From the NCBI GenBank assembly GCA_910579035.1, contig CAJTSR010000003.1:62001-126000 (forward strand): a stretch of 64,000 bases of DNA. The letters are read 5' to 3'. The DNA comes from an uncultured Muribaculaceae bacterium (GTDB lineage Bacteria; Bacteroidota; Bacteroidia; Bacteroidales; Muribaculaceae). The notes under the pieces are model-generated. The model was not told the DNA's origin. It made no database searches and was given only the letters and a program-made list of their open reading frames with translations. This document shows, piece by piece, positions 53,021-60,966 of this stretch (position 1 is the first letter of the stretch; every line of letters starts with the position of its first letter). The position numbers and the translations under genes are program-made.

Positions 53021-53392
53021 ATGGCTAAGCACAACGATACCGGCCGATGGGGCGAAGACCTTGCCTGCGACATGCTTGTGGCAGACGGCTGGGCGATAGT
53101 GGAGCGCAACTGGCGTATGAACCATCTGGAGGTGGATATAATCGCGATGAAAGGCGATGTGCTTGCTTTTGTCGAGGTAAAGACGCGAGCGAATATGGAC
53201 GAGGATCCGCTCGAAGCCATCGACCGCCGTAAGATAACGAACATGGTGCGGGCCGCAGATTGCTATATCAGGACGCACGATATGCCGCATCAGGCTCGTT
53301 TCGACCTCTTCGCTATTCGCGGTACCCATGCCTGCTACGAAATAGAACATATCCCCGACGCCTTCGAGCCACCCCTTAAAACCTATAGGTAA
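53021..53392 (+). CDS. YraN/UPF0102-family nuclease-like protein
   Basis: 123 residues. PD-(D/E)xK-type fold: GRWGEDLACDML at the start, then NHLEVDIIAMKGDVLAFVE with the Asp and the catalytic EVK of VEVKTRAN. The family is widespread, resembles Holliday-junction resolvases, and has no firmly set function. It is in the dxs-trkA-trkH unit with a three-base gap. Confidence 0.88.
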   Translation: MAKHNDTGRWGEDLACDMLVADGWAIVERNWRMNHLEVDIIAMKGDVLAFVEVKTRANMDEDPLEAIDRRKITNMVRAADCYIRTHDMPHQARFDLFAIRGTHACYEIEHIPDAFEPPLKTYR

Positions 53393-53407
53393 CGCGGCTC
53401 AGAACTT

Positions 53408-53444
53408 GCCAACTGCCACAATGAAAAACGGCCAACTGCCACAA
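53408..53444 (+). repeat. Direct repeat of GCCAACTGCCACAA
   Basis: Two copies, 53408-53421 and 53431-53444, 23 bases apart start to start, in the short gap between yraN and the aminopeptidase gene. Confidence 0.7.
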
Positions 53445-53488
53445 CGGATTTTGCATTTTATTTGAATAATTAATTAATACTGAGATAT

Positions 53489-55285
53489 ATGGATAATGTG
53501 TATGTTGCGCGTTTGGACGCGCTGAGAAATGTGATGAGGGAGGCGGGGATTGCCGCTGTGGTGGTGCCGCAGGCCGATCCGCACTTGGGTGAATATCTGG
53601 CGGCACACTGGCAGGTTCGCCGTTGGCTGTCGGGCTTTACAGGCTCGGCGGGCGACCTTGTTGTGACGCTCGACCGTGCCCTGCTGTGGACTGATTCGAG
53701 ATATTTCATTCAGGCGGCCGCGCAGCTCGACGGCTCGGGCATAGAGCTGATGAAGGACGGTCTTGCTGAAACGCCGTCGATAGCGGCATTCCTGTGTTCC
53801 GCCCTGCCGGCAGGTTCGCGTGTCGGTGTTGACGGAATGCTGTTCAGCGCTCCTGCGTTGGAGGCTCTTGCGTCGCGCCTCGAATCGGCCGGTATCGATC
53901 TCGATTGCCATTTCGACCCGGTTGGCCGCCTTTGGAGCGACCGTCCGGCGCTTCCCGACGGCAAGATATTTGTCCACGACAGTAAATATGCCGGACAGAG
54001 CGCCCGCCGGAAGATCGAAGATGTTCTCGGCGCCGTTAAAGGCGAAGGTGCTGCGGCCGTTTTCGTGTCGGCTCTCGACGAGATAGCGTGGATTCTGAAC
54101 ATACGTTGCAATGATGTTCGCCACACGCCTGTTGCCACCTCCTATCTGTATCTGTCGGAGGCCGACAAAGTGCTGTTTATCGCCGAAGCCAAGCTTACCG
54201 ACGAAACCCGCGCTTACCTTGCATCGGAAGGCGTGCGGACGCAGGATTACGGCGCAGTGACCGCGTTTCTGGCAGCGCTCCCCGAAAGTGTGCGCGTGCT
54301 TGTCGATCCGGCTCGCACATCGGGCGCGGTGATGGATATTCTTGGCAGCCGGGCTGTGGCCACGGCTGTGTCGCCGGCGGCTGTGATGAAGTCGGTGAAG
54401 AACGATGTACAGATTGCCGGAGTGCGCGACGCCATGGTGCGCGACGGTGTGGCCTTGGTAAAGGCTTTTATGGAGATAGAACGCCGTATGGCAGATGGAG
54501 AGGCTACCACGGAGCTTGACGTGGCCGCCTTGCTCCACGAATATCGTTCGCAGGGAGATTTGTATTTCGACGAGAGCTTCGGCACCATCGCCGGATATGC
54601 CGACCATGGCGCCATTGTGCACTACGAGGCCGACGCGGCATCGAACGCGCAGCTGCAGCCCCGTGGACTGCTGCTTGTCGACTCCGGCGCGCAGTATCTC
54701 GACGGCACTACCGATATAACGCGCACAATAGCGTTAGGCGAGCCTACCGCAGAGGAAAAACGCGACTTCACCTTGGTTATGAAAGGGCATATAGCGCTTG
54801 CAAACACAGTGTTCCCCGCCGGTACGCGAGGGGCGCAGCTCGATGCCATTGCCCGCCAGTTCCTTTGGAAGAACGGGCTGAGCTACCTCCATGGAACAGG
54901 CCACGGCGTGGGTCATTTCCTCAGCGTTCACGAAGGCCCCCACAGCATACGCCTCAACAATGTGGAAGCACCACTGCTTCCGGGCAGCATCACGTCGAAC
55001 GAGCCGGGTCTTTACCGCGAGGGAGTGCACGGCATACGCTGCGAAAACCTTGTGCTATGCCGCGAGCTTATGGAAACAGAGTTCGGCACATTCCTTGGCT
55101 TTGAAACACTTACGCTCTTCCCCTTCGACCGCTCGCTCTTCGATACGTCGATTATGACAGAAGAAGAAGTGGCCTGGGTCGACAACTACCACGCCCTTGT
55201 GCGCGAGCGTCTGTGGCCGGCTCTTGAGAATGCCGCCCAGCGAGCATGGCTCGATGTTCACACAGCCTCGCTTGCCACCATCTAA
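53489..55285 (+). CDS. M24B aminopeptidase P (Xaa-Pro aminopeptidase)
   Basis: 598 residues, the long form with two N-terminal creatinase-like domains (about 1-300) and a pita-bread catalytic domain (about 310-560). The two-metal ligands are seen: Asp/Asp in LLVDSGAQYLDGTTDIT, His in GTGHGVGHFLSVHEGP, Glu in TSNEPGLYREG and Glu in IRCENLVL. It removes N-terminal residues before proline. There is no signal peptide, so it is cytoplasmic. It is followed after 24 bases by the gamma carbonic anhydrase gene. Confidence 0.95.
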   Translation: MDNVYVARLDALRNVMREAGIAAVVVPQADPHLGEYLAAHWQVRRWLSGFTGSAGDLVVTLDRALLWTDSRYFIQAAAQLDGSGIELMKDGLAETPSIAAFLCSALPAGSRVGVDGMLFSAPALEALASRLESAGIDLDCHFDPVGRLWSDRPALPDGKIFVHDSKYAGQSARRKIEDVLGAVKGEGAAAVFVSALDEIAWILNIRCNDVRHTPVATSYLYLSEADKVLFIAEAKLTDETRAYLASEGVRTQDYGAVTAFLAALPESVRVLVDPARTSGAVMDILGSRAVATAVSPAAVMKSVKNDVQIAGVRDAMVRDGVALVKAFMEIERRMADGEATTELDVAALLHEYRSQGDLYFDESFGTIAGYADHGAIVHYEADAASNAQLQPRGLLLVDSGAQYLDGTTDITRTIALGEPTAEEKRDFTLVMKGHIALANTVFPAGTRGAQLDAIARQFLWKNGLSYLHGTGHGVGHFLSVHEGPHSIRLNNVEAPLLPGSITSNEPGLYREGVHGIRCENLVLCRELMETEFGTFLGFETLTLFPFDRSLFDTSIMTEEEVAWVDNYHALVRERLWPALENAAQRAWLDVHTASLATI

Positions 55286-55309
55286 TTCCTCATTCCTAAT
55301 TAAAATAGA

Positions 55310-55846
55310 ATGGCTTTGATAATACCTCTGCGCGGATACACTCCAGTGATAGGCCGCGATTGTTTCCTCGCTGAAAACGCATCTGTCATAGGCGATGTGA
55401 CTATGGGCGACGAATGCAGCATTTGGTTCAACACCGTGCTTCGTGGCGACGTCAATACCATAACGATAGGCAACAGGGTGAACATACAGGACGGTTCCGT
55501 GCTTCACACCCTCTATCAGAAATCGACAATAGATATAGGCGATGATGTGTCGATAGGGCATAACGTGACTATCCACGGGGCCAAGATTCGCAACTTTGCG
55601 CTTATCGGTATGGGCTCTGTGGTGATGGACGACGCCGAAGTGGGAGAGGGTGCCATCGTGGCTGCCGGAGCCGTGGTGCTGTCGCGTACCAAGATAGGCC
55701 CCAACGAACTGTGGGGCGGCGCTCCCGCCAAGTTCATAAAGATGGTCGATCCGGAGCAGGCTCGTGAAATGAACATCAAGATAGCCCGAAACTACCTGAT
55801 GTACTCCAAGTGGTACACCGACCCTGACGGCGACGTGCTGCCCTGA
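55310..55846 (+). CDS. Gamma-class carbonic anhydrase family protein
   Basis: 178 residues, left-handed beta-helix of hexapeptide repeats. The three metal-binding His are visible: in SVLHTLYQK, VSIGHNV and TIHGAK, as in Cam and CaiE/YrdA-like proteins. Members hydrate CO2 or have a lost or unknown activity, so the exact reaction is not certain. It ends at a hairpin shared with the convergent DUF2156 gene. Confidence 0.9.
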   Translation: MALIIPLRGYTPVIGRDCFLAENASVIGDVTMGDECSIWFNTVLRGDVNTITIGNRVNIQDGSVLHTLYQKSTIDIGDDVSIGHNVTIHGAKIRNFALIGMGSVVMDDAEVGEGAIVAAGAVVLSRTKIGPNELWGGAPAKFIKMVDPEQAREMNIKIARNYLMYSKWYTDPDGDVLP

Positions 55847-55867
55847 TAACTGTTCAAATATACGTAT

Positions 55868-55900
55868 GCGCCGCGTTTCCTTTCAAAGGGGACGCGGCGC
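55868..55900. terminator. Hairpin between convergent genes
   Basis: GCGCCGCGT and ACGCGGCGC form a perfect 9-pair GC-rich stem with a 15-base loop. The T tract is weak on both sides (GTTGTT on the + strand), so termination may be only partial. Confidence 0.6.
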
Positions 55901-55904
55901 GTTG

Positions 55905-56852
55905 TTAGAAGGTGACGTTGAATTTTCGCAGCATTGTTGCGGGGTGGTACGATTGCTTGGCTTTGCGCAGACCGGGGTCGCCTGCATCGTCCTCCCGGTT
56001 GATGTACTTCAAATCGGGGTAGCGCATCAGCATTTCGGCGGCGAACAGCTTGTTGATGCTTTCGCCCGCGCCGGATACGTCGTGGTTCATCTTCTCGATA
56101 TGCACTATGAGTGTGTCGCCTATGATTTCAGCAACCGTGAATGCCACAACCTTGCCGCCGTTTCCGCGCAGCACCGCGCCTTCAAAGGGATAGAGGGAGT
56201 AGTGGCGCAAGATGTTGGCACATTGTTTGCGTTCGTACTCGGCCATCAGGCTGTATGAGCCGCTGTCCATACCGGCAAAAAATTCGCGGGCGTCGTCCAG
56301 CGCTTTTCCTTTCAGCGGCTCGAGCACCCATTCAGGGTTGTCGGTCATGAAGCGGTTTACGTGGTTTCGCTTCTTGTTGTAAGCCTTTCCGCTGAGCGTT
56401 GCCAAGTCTTCGGCCCGGTATATGTAGTCGGCCCAGTCGGCAAGTTCTGTCACTTCCGTGGCACCGAGCGGGCTGATCTTTTCGAGGACTTCTTCGGTGA
56501 TTGCTGAAAAGAGAATGCCGATTCCTTTCTTGCGGCAGTACGCTTTTATTGCGTTTACGGAGTCGGCAAGGTTGTGTGGGCCTACGGGCAGAGCGAAGAA
56601 AGGATTTCGGCTGCCGTCTGCCGAAATACCTTTGATAAACAGAGTGTCGCGTGCCACACAGTATTCATAGCCGAAATAGTCGGCCCACATATATATGCCG
56701 CCCAGCGAGAAATCGCATGAGCGGCTTTTATATAGTTGCAGGAATCTGTTTATTACGGGAATTGCGTCAGCGTCTACCGGTCGGAAACGAAGCGGGCAGT
56801 ACGATGATGAAGGGGAGGGTATGGAGGACAGGCATCTGCTGTAACTTGGCAT
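55905..56852 (-). CDS. DUF2156-type acyltransferase-like protein
   Basis: 315 residues from the ATG at 56852, just after the upper arm of an inverted repeat; a frame 15 residues longer runs through the repeat itself. The fold looks like two tandem GNAT-like units, as in the C-terminal half of MprF: FSLGGIYMWADYFGYEY, KAYNKKRNHVNRFM and SGAGESINKLFAAEML. MprF-type proteins transfer an amino acid from tRNA to lipids, but this one has no membrane part, so only the family resemblance is claimed. The three bases before its ATG follow directly on the hairpin arm. Confidence 0.75.
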   Translation of the reverse strand: MPSYSRCLSSIPSPSSSYCPLRFRPVDADAIPVINRFLQLYKSRSCDFSLGGIYMWADYFGYEYCVARDTLFIKGISADGSRNPFFALPVGPHNLADSVNAIKAYCRKKGIGILFSAITEEVLEKISPLGATEVTELADWADYIYRAEDLATLSGKAYNKKRNHVNRFMTDNPEWVLEPLKGKALDDAREFFAGMDSGSYSLMAEYERKQCANILRHYSLYPFEGAVLRGNGGKVVAFTVAEIIGDTLIVHIEKMNHDVSGAGESINKLFAAEMLMRYPDLKYINREDDAGDPGLRKAKQSYHPATMLRKFNVTF

Positions 56853-56854
56853 AT

Positions 56855-56896
56855 TGTTTATATTGAAAAATTGGATACATATTTCCAATATAAACA
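56855..56896. repeat. Inverted repeat covering the DUF2156 ribosome-binding site
   Basis: TGTTTATATTG (56855-56865) and CAATATAAACA (56886-56896) are perfect inverted copies, 20 bases apart. In the - strand message the downstream arm lies where the ribosome-binding site for the ATG at 56852 should be. Confidence 0.7.
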
Positions 56897-56910
56897 CCCG
56901 GGCCGAGTCC

Positions 56911-57591
56911 TTAGTTTGTTGCAGCTTTGAGCTTGAAGCCCATGTATATGCCGTCGTAGGAGTTGATGAGTGTTGTCAGTGCGTTGAGCGAGGAGTTGTT
57001 GAGGGCGCCTGCCACCTTGGTGATAATCTGAATCAGGCGGGTGGCGTCGAAAGTAAGGTTGAGGGTGCTTCCGGCCTTGGTCGCGTGCGCGTTGACCTTG
57101 CCGAGGCTTATCTTGCCGAATGCTGCGAAAGAGAACACGAGGTCGCCGTTGTCGTTCTTCTCTATTGTGCCTTTAAGCGTTGCCACGCCCAGTTTCATCG
57201 TGAAATTATGCTGGGCGTCTACTGTCAGAGTGGTCTTGTGGAGTCCGATTTTCTGATAGTATGGCGCGAGCTTGTTTTCAACAGCTGTCGCGGTTCCGGC
57301 TCCCCCTATCTTTTTAAGTGCGTTGTCGCTTTGGAACGATACAGCCGGAGATGTGTAGCTCCATGTACCCACGAGGTCGTCGACGCTGAACTTATTGTTT
57401 GCCACGGCATTGCCGATAAGGCTGCCGAGAGCGCCGAGTGCTCCCGAGCCGGACGACGAGCCGCCGGTAGTGGTGGTGTCGTTGCCGCCCAGACCTTTGA
57501 GGCCGTTGAGCAGATCCTTGGGGTCGAATGCCGAGGCCGGCTGTGCCACGGCTATTGCTGCTGCCGCGAGAGCTATCTTTATTATTCTCAT
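56911..57591 (-). CDS. DUF4923-family secreted protein
   Basis: 226 residues with a signal peptide (about 1-21, cleavage after ASA). A Gly/Ser/Thr-rich linker (about 35-58) is followed by VDDLVGTWSYTSPAVSF and a lipocalin-like beta-rich region, which fits DUF4923, a Bacteroidota family of unknown function. Its ATG overlaps the stop of the CapD-like gene by four bases, so they are translated together, and it ends 14 bases before the inverted repeat. Confidence 0.8.
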   Translation of the reverse strand: MRIIKIALAAAAIAVAQPASAFDPKDLLNGLKGLGGNDTTTTGGSSSGSGALGALGSLIGNAVANNKFSVDDLVGTWSYTSPAVSFQSDNALKKIGGAGTATAVENKLAPYYQKIGLHKTTLTVDAQHNFTMKLGVATLKGTIEKNDNGDLVFSFAAFGKISLGKVNAHATKAGSTLNLTFDATRLIQIITKVAGALNNSSLNALTTLINSYDGIYMGFKLKAATN

Positions 57592-59597
57592 TTTTTGCGT
57601 GTTTCTACGTCGATTTCGGTCATATTTCCTTCGTCGCCGTTGGTGGAAAGTTCGCTGTCGATTTCCTGATATACGGAATTGTTCGACTTAAATTCAGGCA
57701 CCATATGCTTCATTTCGGCTACAATGTCGTGGCTGGGGCCTTTGTGAAGGCAGCCGAGAAGGTGTTCAAGATGCTGGCATACATCGTTGTAGTCGTATGT
57801 GCGCACGCGTGCTATCATAATCTTCTTATGGTGCGTGGCTATTGTGTGCTCTTTTTTGTTGAGTAATTCTTCATAGAGCTTCTCGCCGGGGCGCAGGCCG
57901 GTTTCGACAATCTCTATATCCTCGCCGGGGCGCAGTCCCGAGAGGTTTATCATTCGTGTTGCGAGATCCCATATCTTTACGGGCTGCCCCATGTCGAATA
58001 TGAATATTTCACCACCTTTGCCCATACAGCCGGCTTCGAGAACGAGCGAGCAAGCCTCGGGTATGGTCATAAAGTAGCGTATAATGTCGCGGTGGGTGAT
58101 AGTGATGGGGCCGCCCTGCTCGATCTGTTTGCGGAAGAGCGGGATTACCGAGCCGTTGGAGCCGAGCACATTGCCGAAGCGTGTGGTGATGAAGCTGGTG
58201 GTAGGCGTTTCGCTGCTGCCTCGCAGGTGGAAGAAGAGCGATTGCACATATATCTCGGCTATTCGTTTGGAAGCACCCATTACGTTGGTCGGGTTCACGG
58301 CCTTGTCGGTCGATATCATAACGAACTTCTCAACGCCGTATTTGACAGCGAGGTCGGCCACGTTCTTGGTGCCGAACACGTTGGTGAGAACGGCTTCCGA
58401 CGGGTTGCGCTCCATCATAGGCACGTGCTTGTAGGCGGCGGCATGGAATACGTAGCGGGGCTTGTACTTGACAAACGCTCTCTCGATTCTGTCGCGGTTC
58501 GCCACGTCGCCTATGAACAGGTGTATTTTGATGTGGGGGAATGTCGATTCGAGTTCGAGCTGCATGTCGTGCATCGGGGTTTCGGCCTGGTCGAGCAGCA
58601 CGATTTCAGATGCCTCCATCGATGCCACCTGGCGCACTATCTCGCTGCCGATAGAGCCGGCAGCGCCGGTAATCATCACCACCTGTCCTTTTATGACGCT
58701 GCGGATAAGAGGATTCTCGGTCTGTATGGGTTCGCGGCCAAGTAGGTCTTCGATGCGGATATTGTGTATGTGCGTCGATAGCGCCGGCATAGTTTTGGCA
58801 TTGAGGTCGAATTCCTCAATCTGGTTGAGCATTAGCAGCTTTATGTGGTTGCGCAGGAACACGTCGGCTGTTCCGCTCCGCATAAGCTCGAGCTGCGTCG
58901 ACAGGAACACCAGTGTGTCGCACTTGTAGAATTCAAAAAGCTCGGCAACGGTGTCGGGGTCGAAGGGTATGATTGGTATGCCGTTGACTGTGCTGTCGAT
59001 ATGGCGTGAGGACAGCGACAGCAGGGCTACGGGGTCGAACTGGCCTTCAAACTCGCTTTTGAGAGCCGAGGCGAGGAAGAAGGAGTTGATGGCGGAGCCG
59101 AGCACTATGATGCGCTTTTTATACTGGGCCACGCCTGCCACGCTGATGTAGAGATACTTTATGGCAAGTCGCATGAGCAGCATCATGGTGAATGCCATCA
59201 TAGCGATTATGAAGATGTTCCAGAAGCTAAAGTAGAAGAAGCCTGCCACAAAGTATGTGAGCAGCGATGTGGCTGCGAGTATTCCCGACGCGGTAAGCAC
59301 GAGCAGCACGAGTTTGTAGGTGTCCTCGATAACGGACAAGCGGATAATGTAGCGGCTTGTGCCGAGGACGAGCGCGAGGATAGAGTAGGTGCCAAATTCT
59401 ATAATTGCACGACAAAGGGGTGTGAAGATAAAAGAATCCCCATACGTGTAGTGATACCCGAAAGCCAAGGTCAGCGAACAGCTGACAGCTATCAGTATCA
59501 AATCGGCAAGCAAAACCATCCATTTTGGCGAAGGTTTGGCAATAAACGAACGTATTATACCCGAATTCGCCAGCGCTTTGATGATTTTCTTTTTCAT
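57588..59597 (-). CDS. CapD/WbpM-like nucleotide-sugar 4,6-dehydratase, membrane-bound
   Basis: 669 residues. Four membrane helices at the N terminus (about 25-150), a Rossmann-like domain (about 160-270), then the SDR domain with GAAGSIGSE as the NAD(P) motif and STDKAVNPTNVMGASK holding the Lys of the catalytic site. WbpM/FlaA1-type enzymes act on UDP-GlcNAc to give 4-keto-6-deoxy sugars for surface polysaccharides. That substrate is likely but not proven here. It is followed by DUF4923 with an ATGA overlap. Confidence 0.9.
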   Translation of the reverse strand: MKKKIIKALANSGIIRSFIAKPSPKWMVLLADLILIAVSCSLTLAFGYHYTYGDSFIFTPLCRAIIEFGTYSILALVLGTSRYIIRLSVIEDTYKLVLLVLTASGILAATSLLTYFVAGFFYFSFWNIFIIAMMAFTMMLLMRLAIKYLYISVAGVAQYKKRIIVLGSAINSFFLASALKSEFEGQFDPVALLSLSSRHIDSTVNGIPIIPFDPDTVAELFEFYKCDTLVFLSTQLELMRSGTADVFLRNHIKLLMLNQIEEFDLNAKTMPALSTHIHNIRIEDLLGREPIQTENPLIRSVIKGQVVMITGAAGSIGSEIVRQVASMEASEIVLLDQAETPMHDMQLELESTFPHIKIHLFIGDVANRDRIERAFVKYKPRYVFHAAAYKHVPMMERNPSEAVLTNVFGTKNVADLAVKYGVEKFVMISTDKAVNPTNVMGASKRIAEIYVQSLFFHLRGSSETPTTSFITTRFGNVLGSNGSVIPLFRKQIEQGGPITITHRDIIRYFMTIPEACSLVLEAGCMGKGGEIFIFDMGQPVKIWDLATRMINLSGLRPGEDIEIVETGLRPGEKLYEELLNKKEHTIATHHKKIMIARVRTYDYNDVCQHLEHLLGCLHKGPSHDIVAEMKHMVPEFKSNNSVYQEIDSELSTNGDEGNMTEIDVETRKK

Positions 59598-59650
59598 AGT
59601 GTATGTAAAGCTTTACGGTTTAATGTCATGAGGGATAGCCTAACGTGATG

Positions 59651-59658
59651 CAAAGATA
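59651..59658 (-). promoter_or_regulatory. Promoter -7 box of the CapD-like gene
   Basis: On the - strand TATCTTTG, preceded by TTCGC as in other sites of this window, about 53 bases before the ATG at 59597. The -33 box is not clear. Confidence 0.55.
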
Positions 59659-59699
59659 GCGAAAATTTATTAAAGAAAGAAGTTTTATATTCTCTATAA

Positions 59700-59743
59700 T
59701 TAAAAAGCGCTCCGGGCAGGTTTCTGAACCGCTCGGAGCGCTT
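59700..59743 (-). terminator. Terminator of the glyS-lemA-FKBP unit
   Basis: AAGCGCTCCG and CGGAGCGCTT form a perfect 10-pair stem with a 19-base loop. On the - strand it is followed by TTTAAT, 14 bases after the FKBP stop. Confidence 0.85.
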
Positions 59744-59756
59744 GTGGAATTTCTGA

Positions 59757-60323
59757 TTATTTTCCGTATGGCGGTTTTTCGTAATATGGAATGTCGACCA
59801 GGCGTATGTTGAACCGTAGATTGGAGTATGGCGGTATGTCGCCGAGGTTCTGTGAGCCGTATGCCACGCCGTAGGGGAGTACTACCTGCGCCGTGTCGCC
59901 GCACCGCATGTCGGTAAGCGCCATGGCCCAGCCCTGAACGGTGTTGTTGAGGCGTGTGCGGAAGATTCCGGGCGCCGGGTCGGTGTTGTAGGCCGACGAG
60001 TCCACGCGGGTGTCATTGTACAGGTAGAGGGTGTAGCGGGTGTCGATGGTGCTTGTGTAGAGCGGGCTGAGGTTGCCTTCGGTTTCGCTGCGGTCGTTGA
60101 AATAGTGTATCAGCACGAAGGAGCCGGGGTTCCAGTCGGGCACTATCACTTTGTAGTAAGGCGTGCCGTCGGGGTTCTTGAGAGCCTGCTGCTCTTTGAG
60201 CCAGGCTTCGTTGCTTTCTCGCCACTGGGCGTATTCTTCCCATGTGGTCTTTTCGTCGTTGTCGCACGATGATGTTCCGAGTGCAACTGCCAGTATGGCT
60301 ATTATTCCGATTATGTATCTCAT
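59757..60323 (-). CDS. FKBP-type peptidyl-prolyl isomerase lipoprotein
   Basis: 188 residues with a lipobox (TSSC, Cys near 20). A Glu/Trp-rich helical N terminus (about 25-60) precedes the FKBP domain (about 65-185): VQGWAMALTDMRCGDTAQVV and GVAYGSQNLGDIPPYSNLRF match the conserved core. It probably speeds protein folding in the periplasm. Several residues of the classic FKBP pocket are altered, as is common in these lipoproteins. It lies five bases after lemA. Confidence 0.85.
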   Translation of the reverse strand: MRYIIGIIAILAVALGTSSCDNDEKTTWEEYAQWRESNEAWLKEQQALKNPDGTPYYKVIVPDWNPGSFVLIHYFNDRSETEGNLSPLYTSTIDTRYTLYLYNDTRVDSSAYNTDPAPGIFRTRLNNTVQGWAMALTDMRCGDTAQVVLPYGVAYGSQNLGDIPPYSNLRFNIRLVDIPYYEKPPYGK

Positions 60324-60328
60324 TGCGG

Positions 60329-60940
60329 TCAGAATTGTACGGTGGGCGCGTTGGCGGCCTGCGGGTCGGCCTGGAACTGAGGCTTGGCGCTAAAGCCGAA
60401 TATGCCGGCCCAGATGTTGGCGGGGAAGCGCTTCACGGCCACGTTGTATTTTTTGACAATTTCTGTATAGCGTCCGCGTTCGGTCGCTATGCGGTTCTCG
60501 GTGCCTTCGAGCACGGTCTGCAGGTTTGTGAACTGCGTGTCGGCCTTGAGGTCGGGATAGGCTTCGCGGACAGCGTTGACGTATATGCTGAGCGCTTTGT
60601 TGAGCTTTTCCTGAGAAGCTGCGAAATTGTTGAAACTCTGCTCGTTGGCAGGGTCTACGTTGTCGTTGGCGCGGGCGTCGTTGTAGGCGTCGGAGAGTCC
60701 TGCGCGGGCGCGGGTCACGTTCTCGTAGGTCTTGCTTTCGTGGGCGGCATACCCTTTGACGGTTTCGACCATGTTGGGTATGAGGTCCATGCGGCGCTGA
60801 TACTGAACCTGCACCTTGCCCCATACTTCTTCCACTTCCTGCTCGAGAGTCGTCATATTGTTATATGCCGACTTGCCGGTAAAGAAAGCGATAAGTACGA
60901 GTACTACTATTACGCCGATTACTATGTACGATTTTTTCAT
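60329..60940 (-). CDS. lemA: LemA-family membrane protein
   Basis: 203 residues. One N-terminal membrane helix (about 5-25, IVIGVIVVLVLIAFF) and a long helical bundle typical of LemA (YNNMTTLEQEVEEVWGKVQV, QRRMDLIPNMVETVKGYA, PANIWAGIFGF). The function of the family is not settled. It lies between glyS (26-base gap) and the FKBP gene (five-base gap). Confidence 0.93.
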   Translation of the reverse strand: MKKSYIVIGVIVVLVLIAFFTGKSAYNNMTTLEQEVEEVWGKVQVQYQRRMDLIPNMVETVKGYAAHESKTYENVTRARAGLSDAYNDARANDNVDPANEQSFNNFAASQEKLNKALSIYVNAVREAYPDLKADTQFTNLQTVLEGTENRIATERGRYTEIVKKYNVAVKRFPANIWAGIFGFSAKPQFQADPQAANAPTVQF

Positions 60941-60966
60941 TGTTGCGGGGAGAGTGTTTATGAGTG

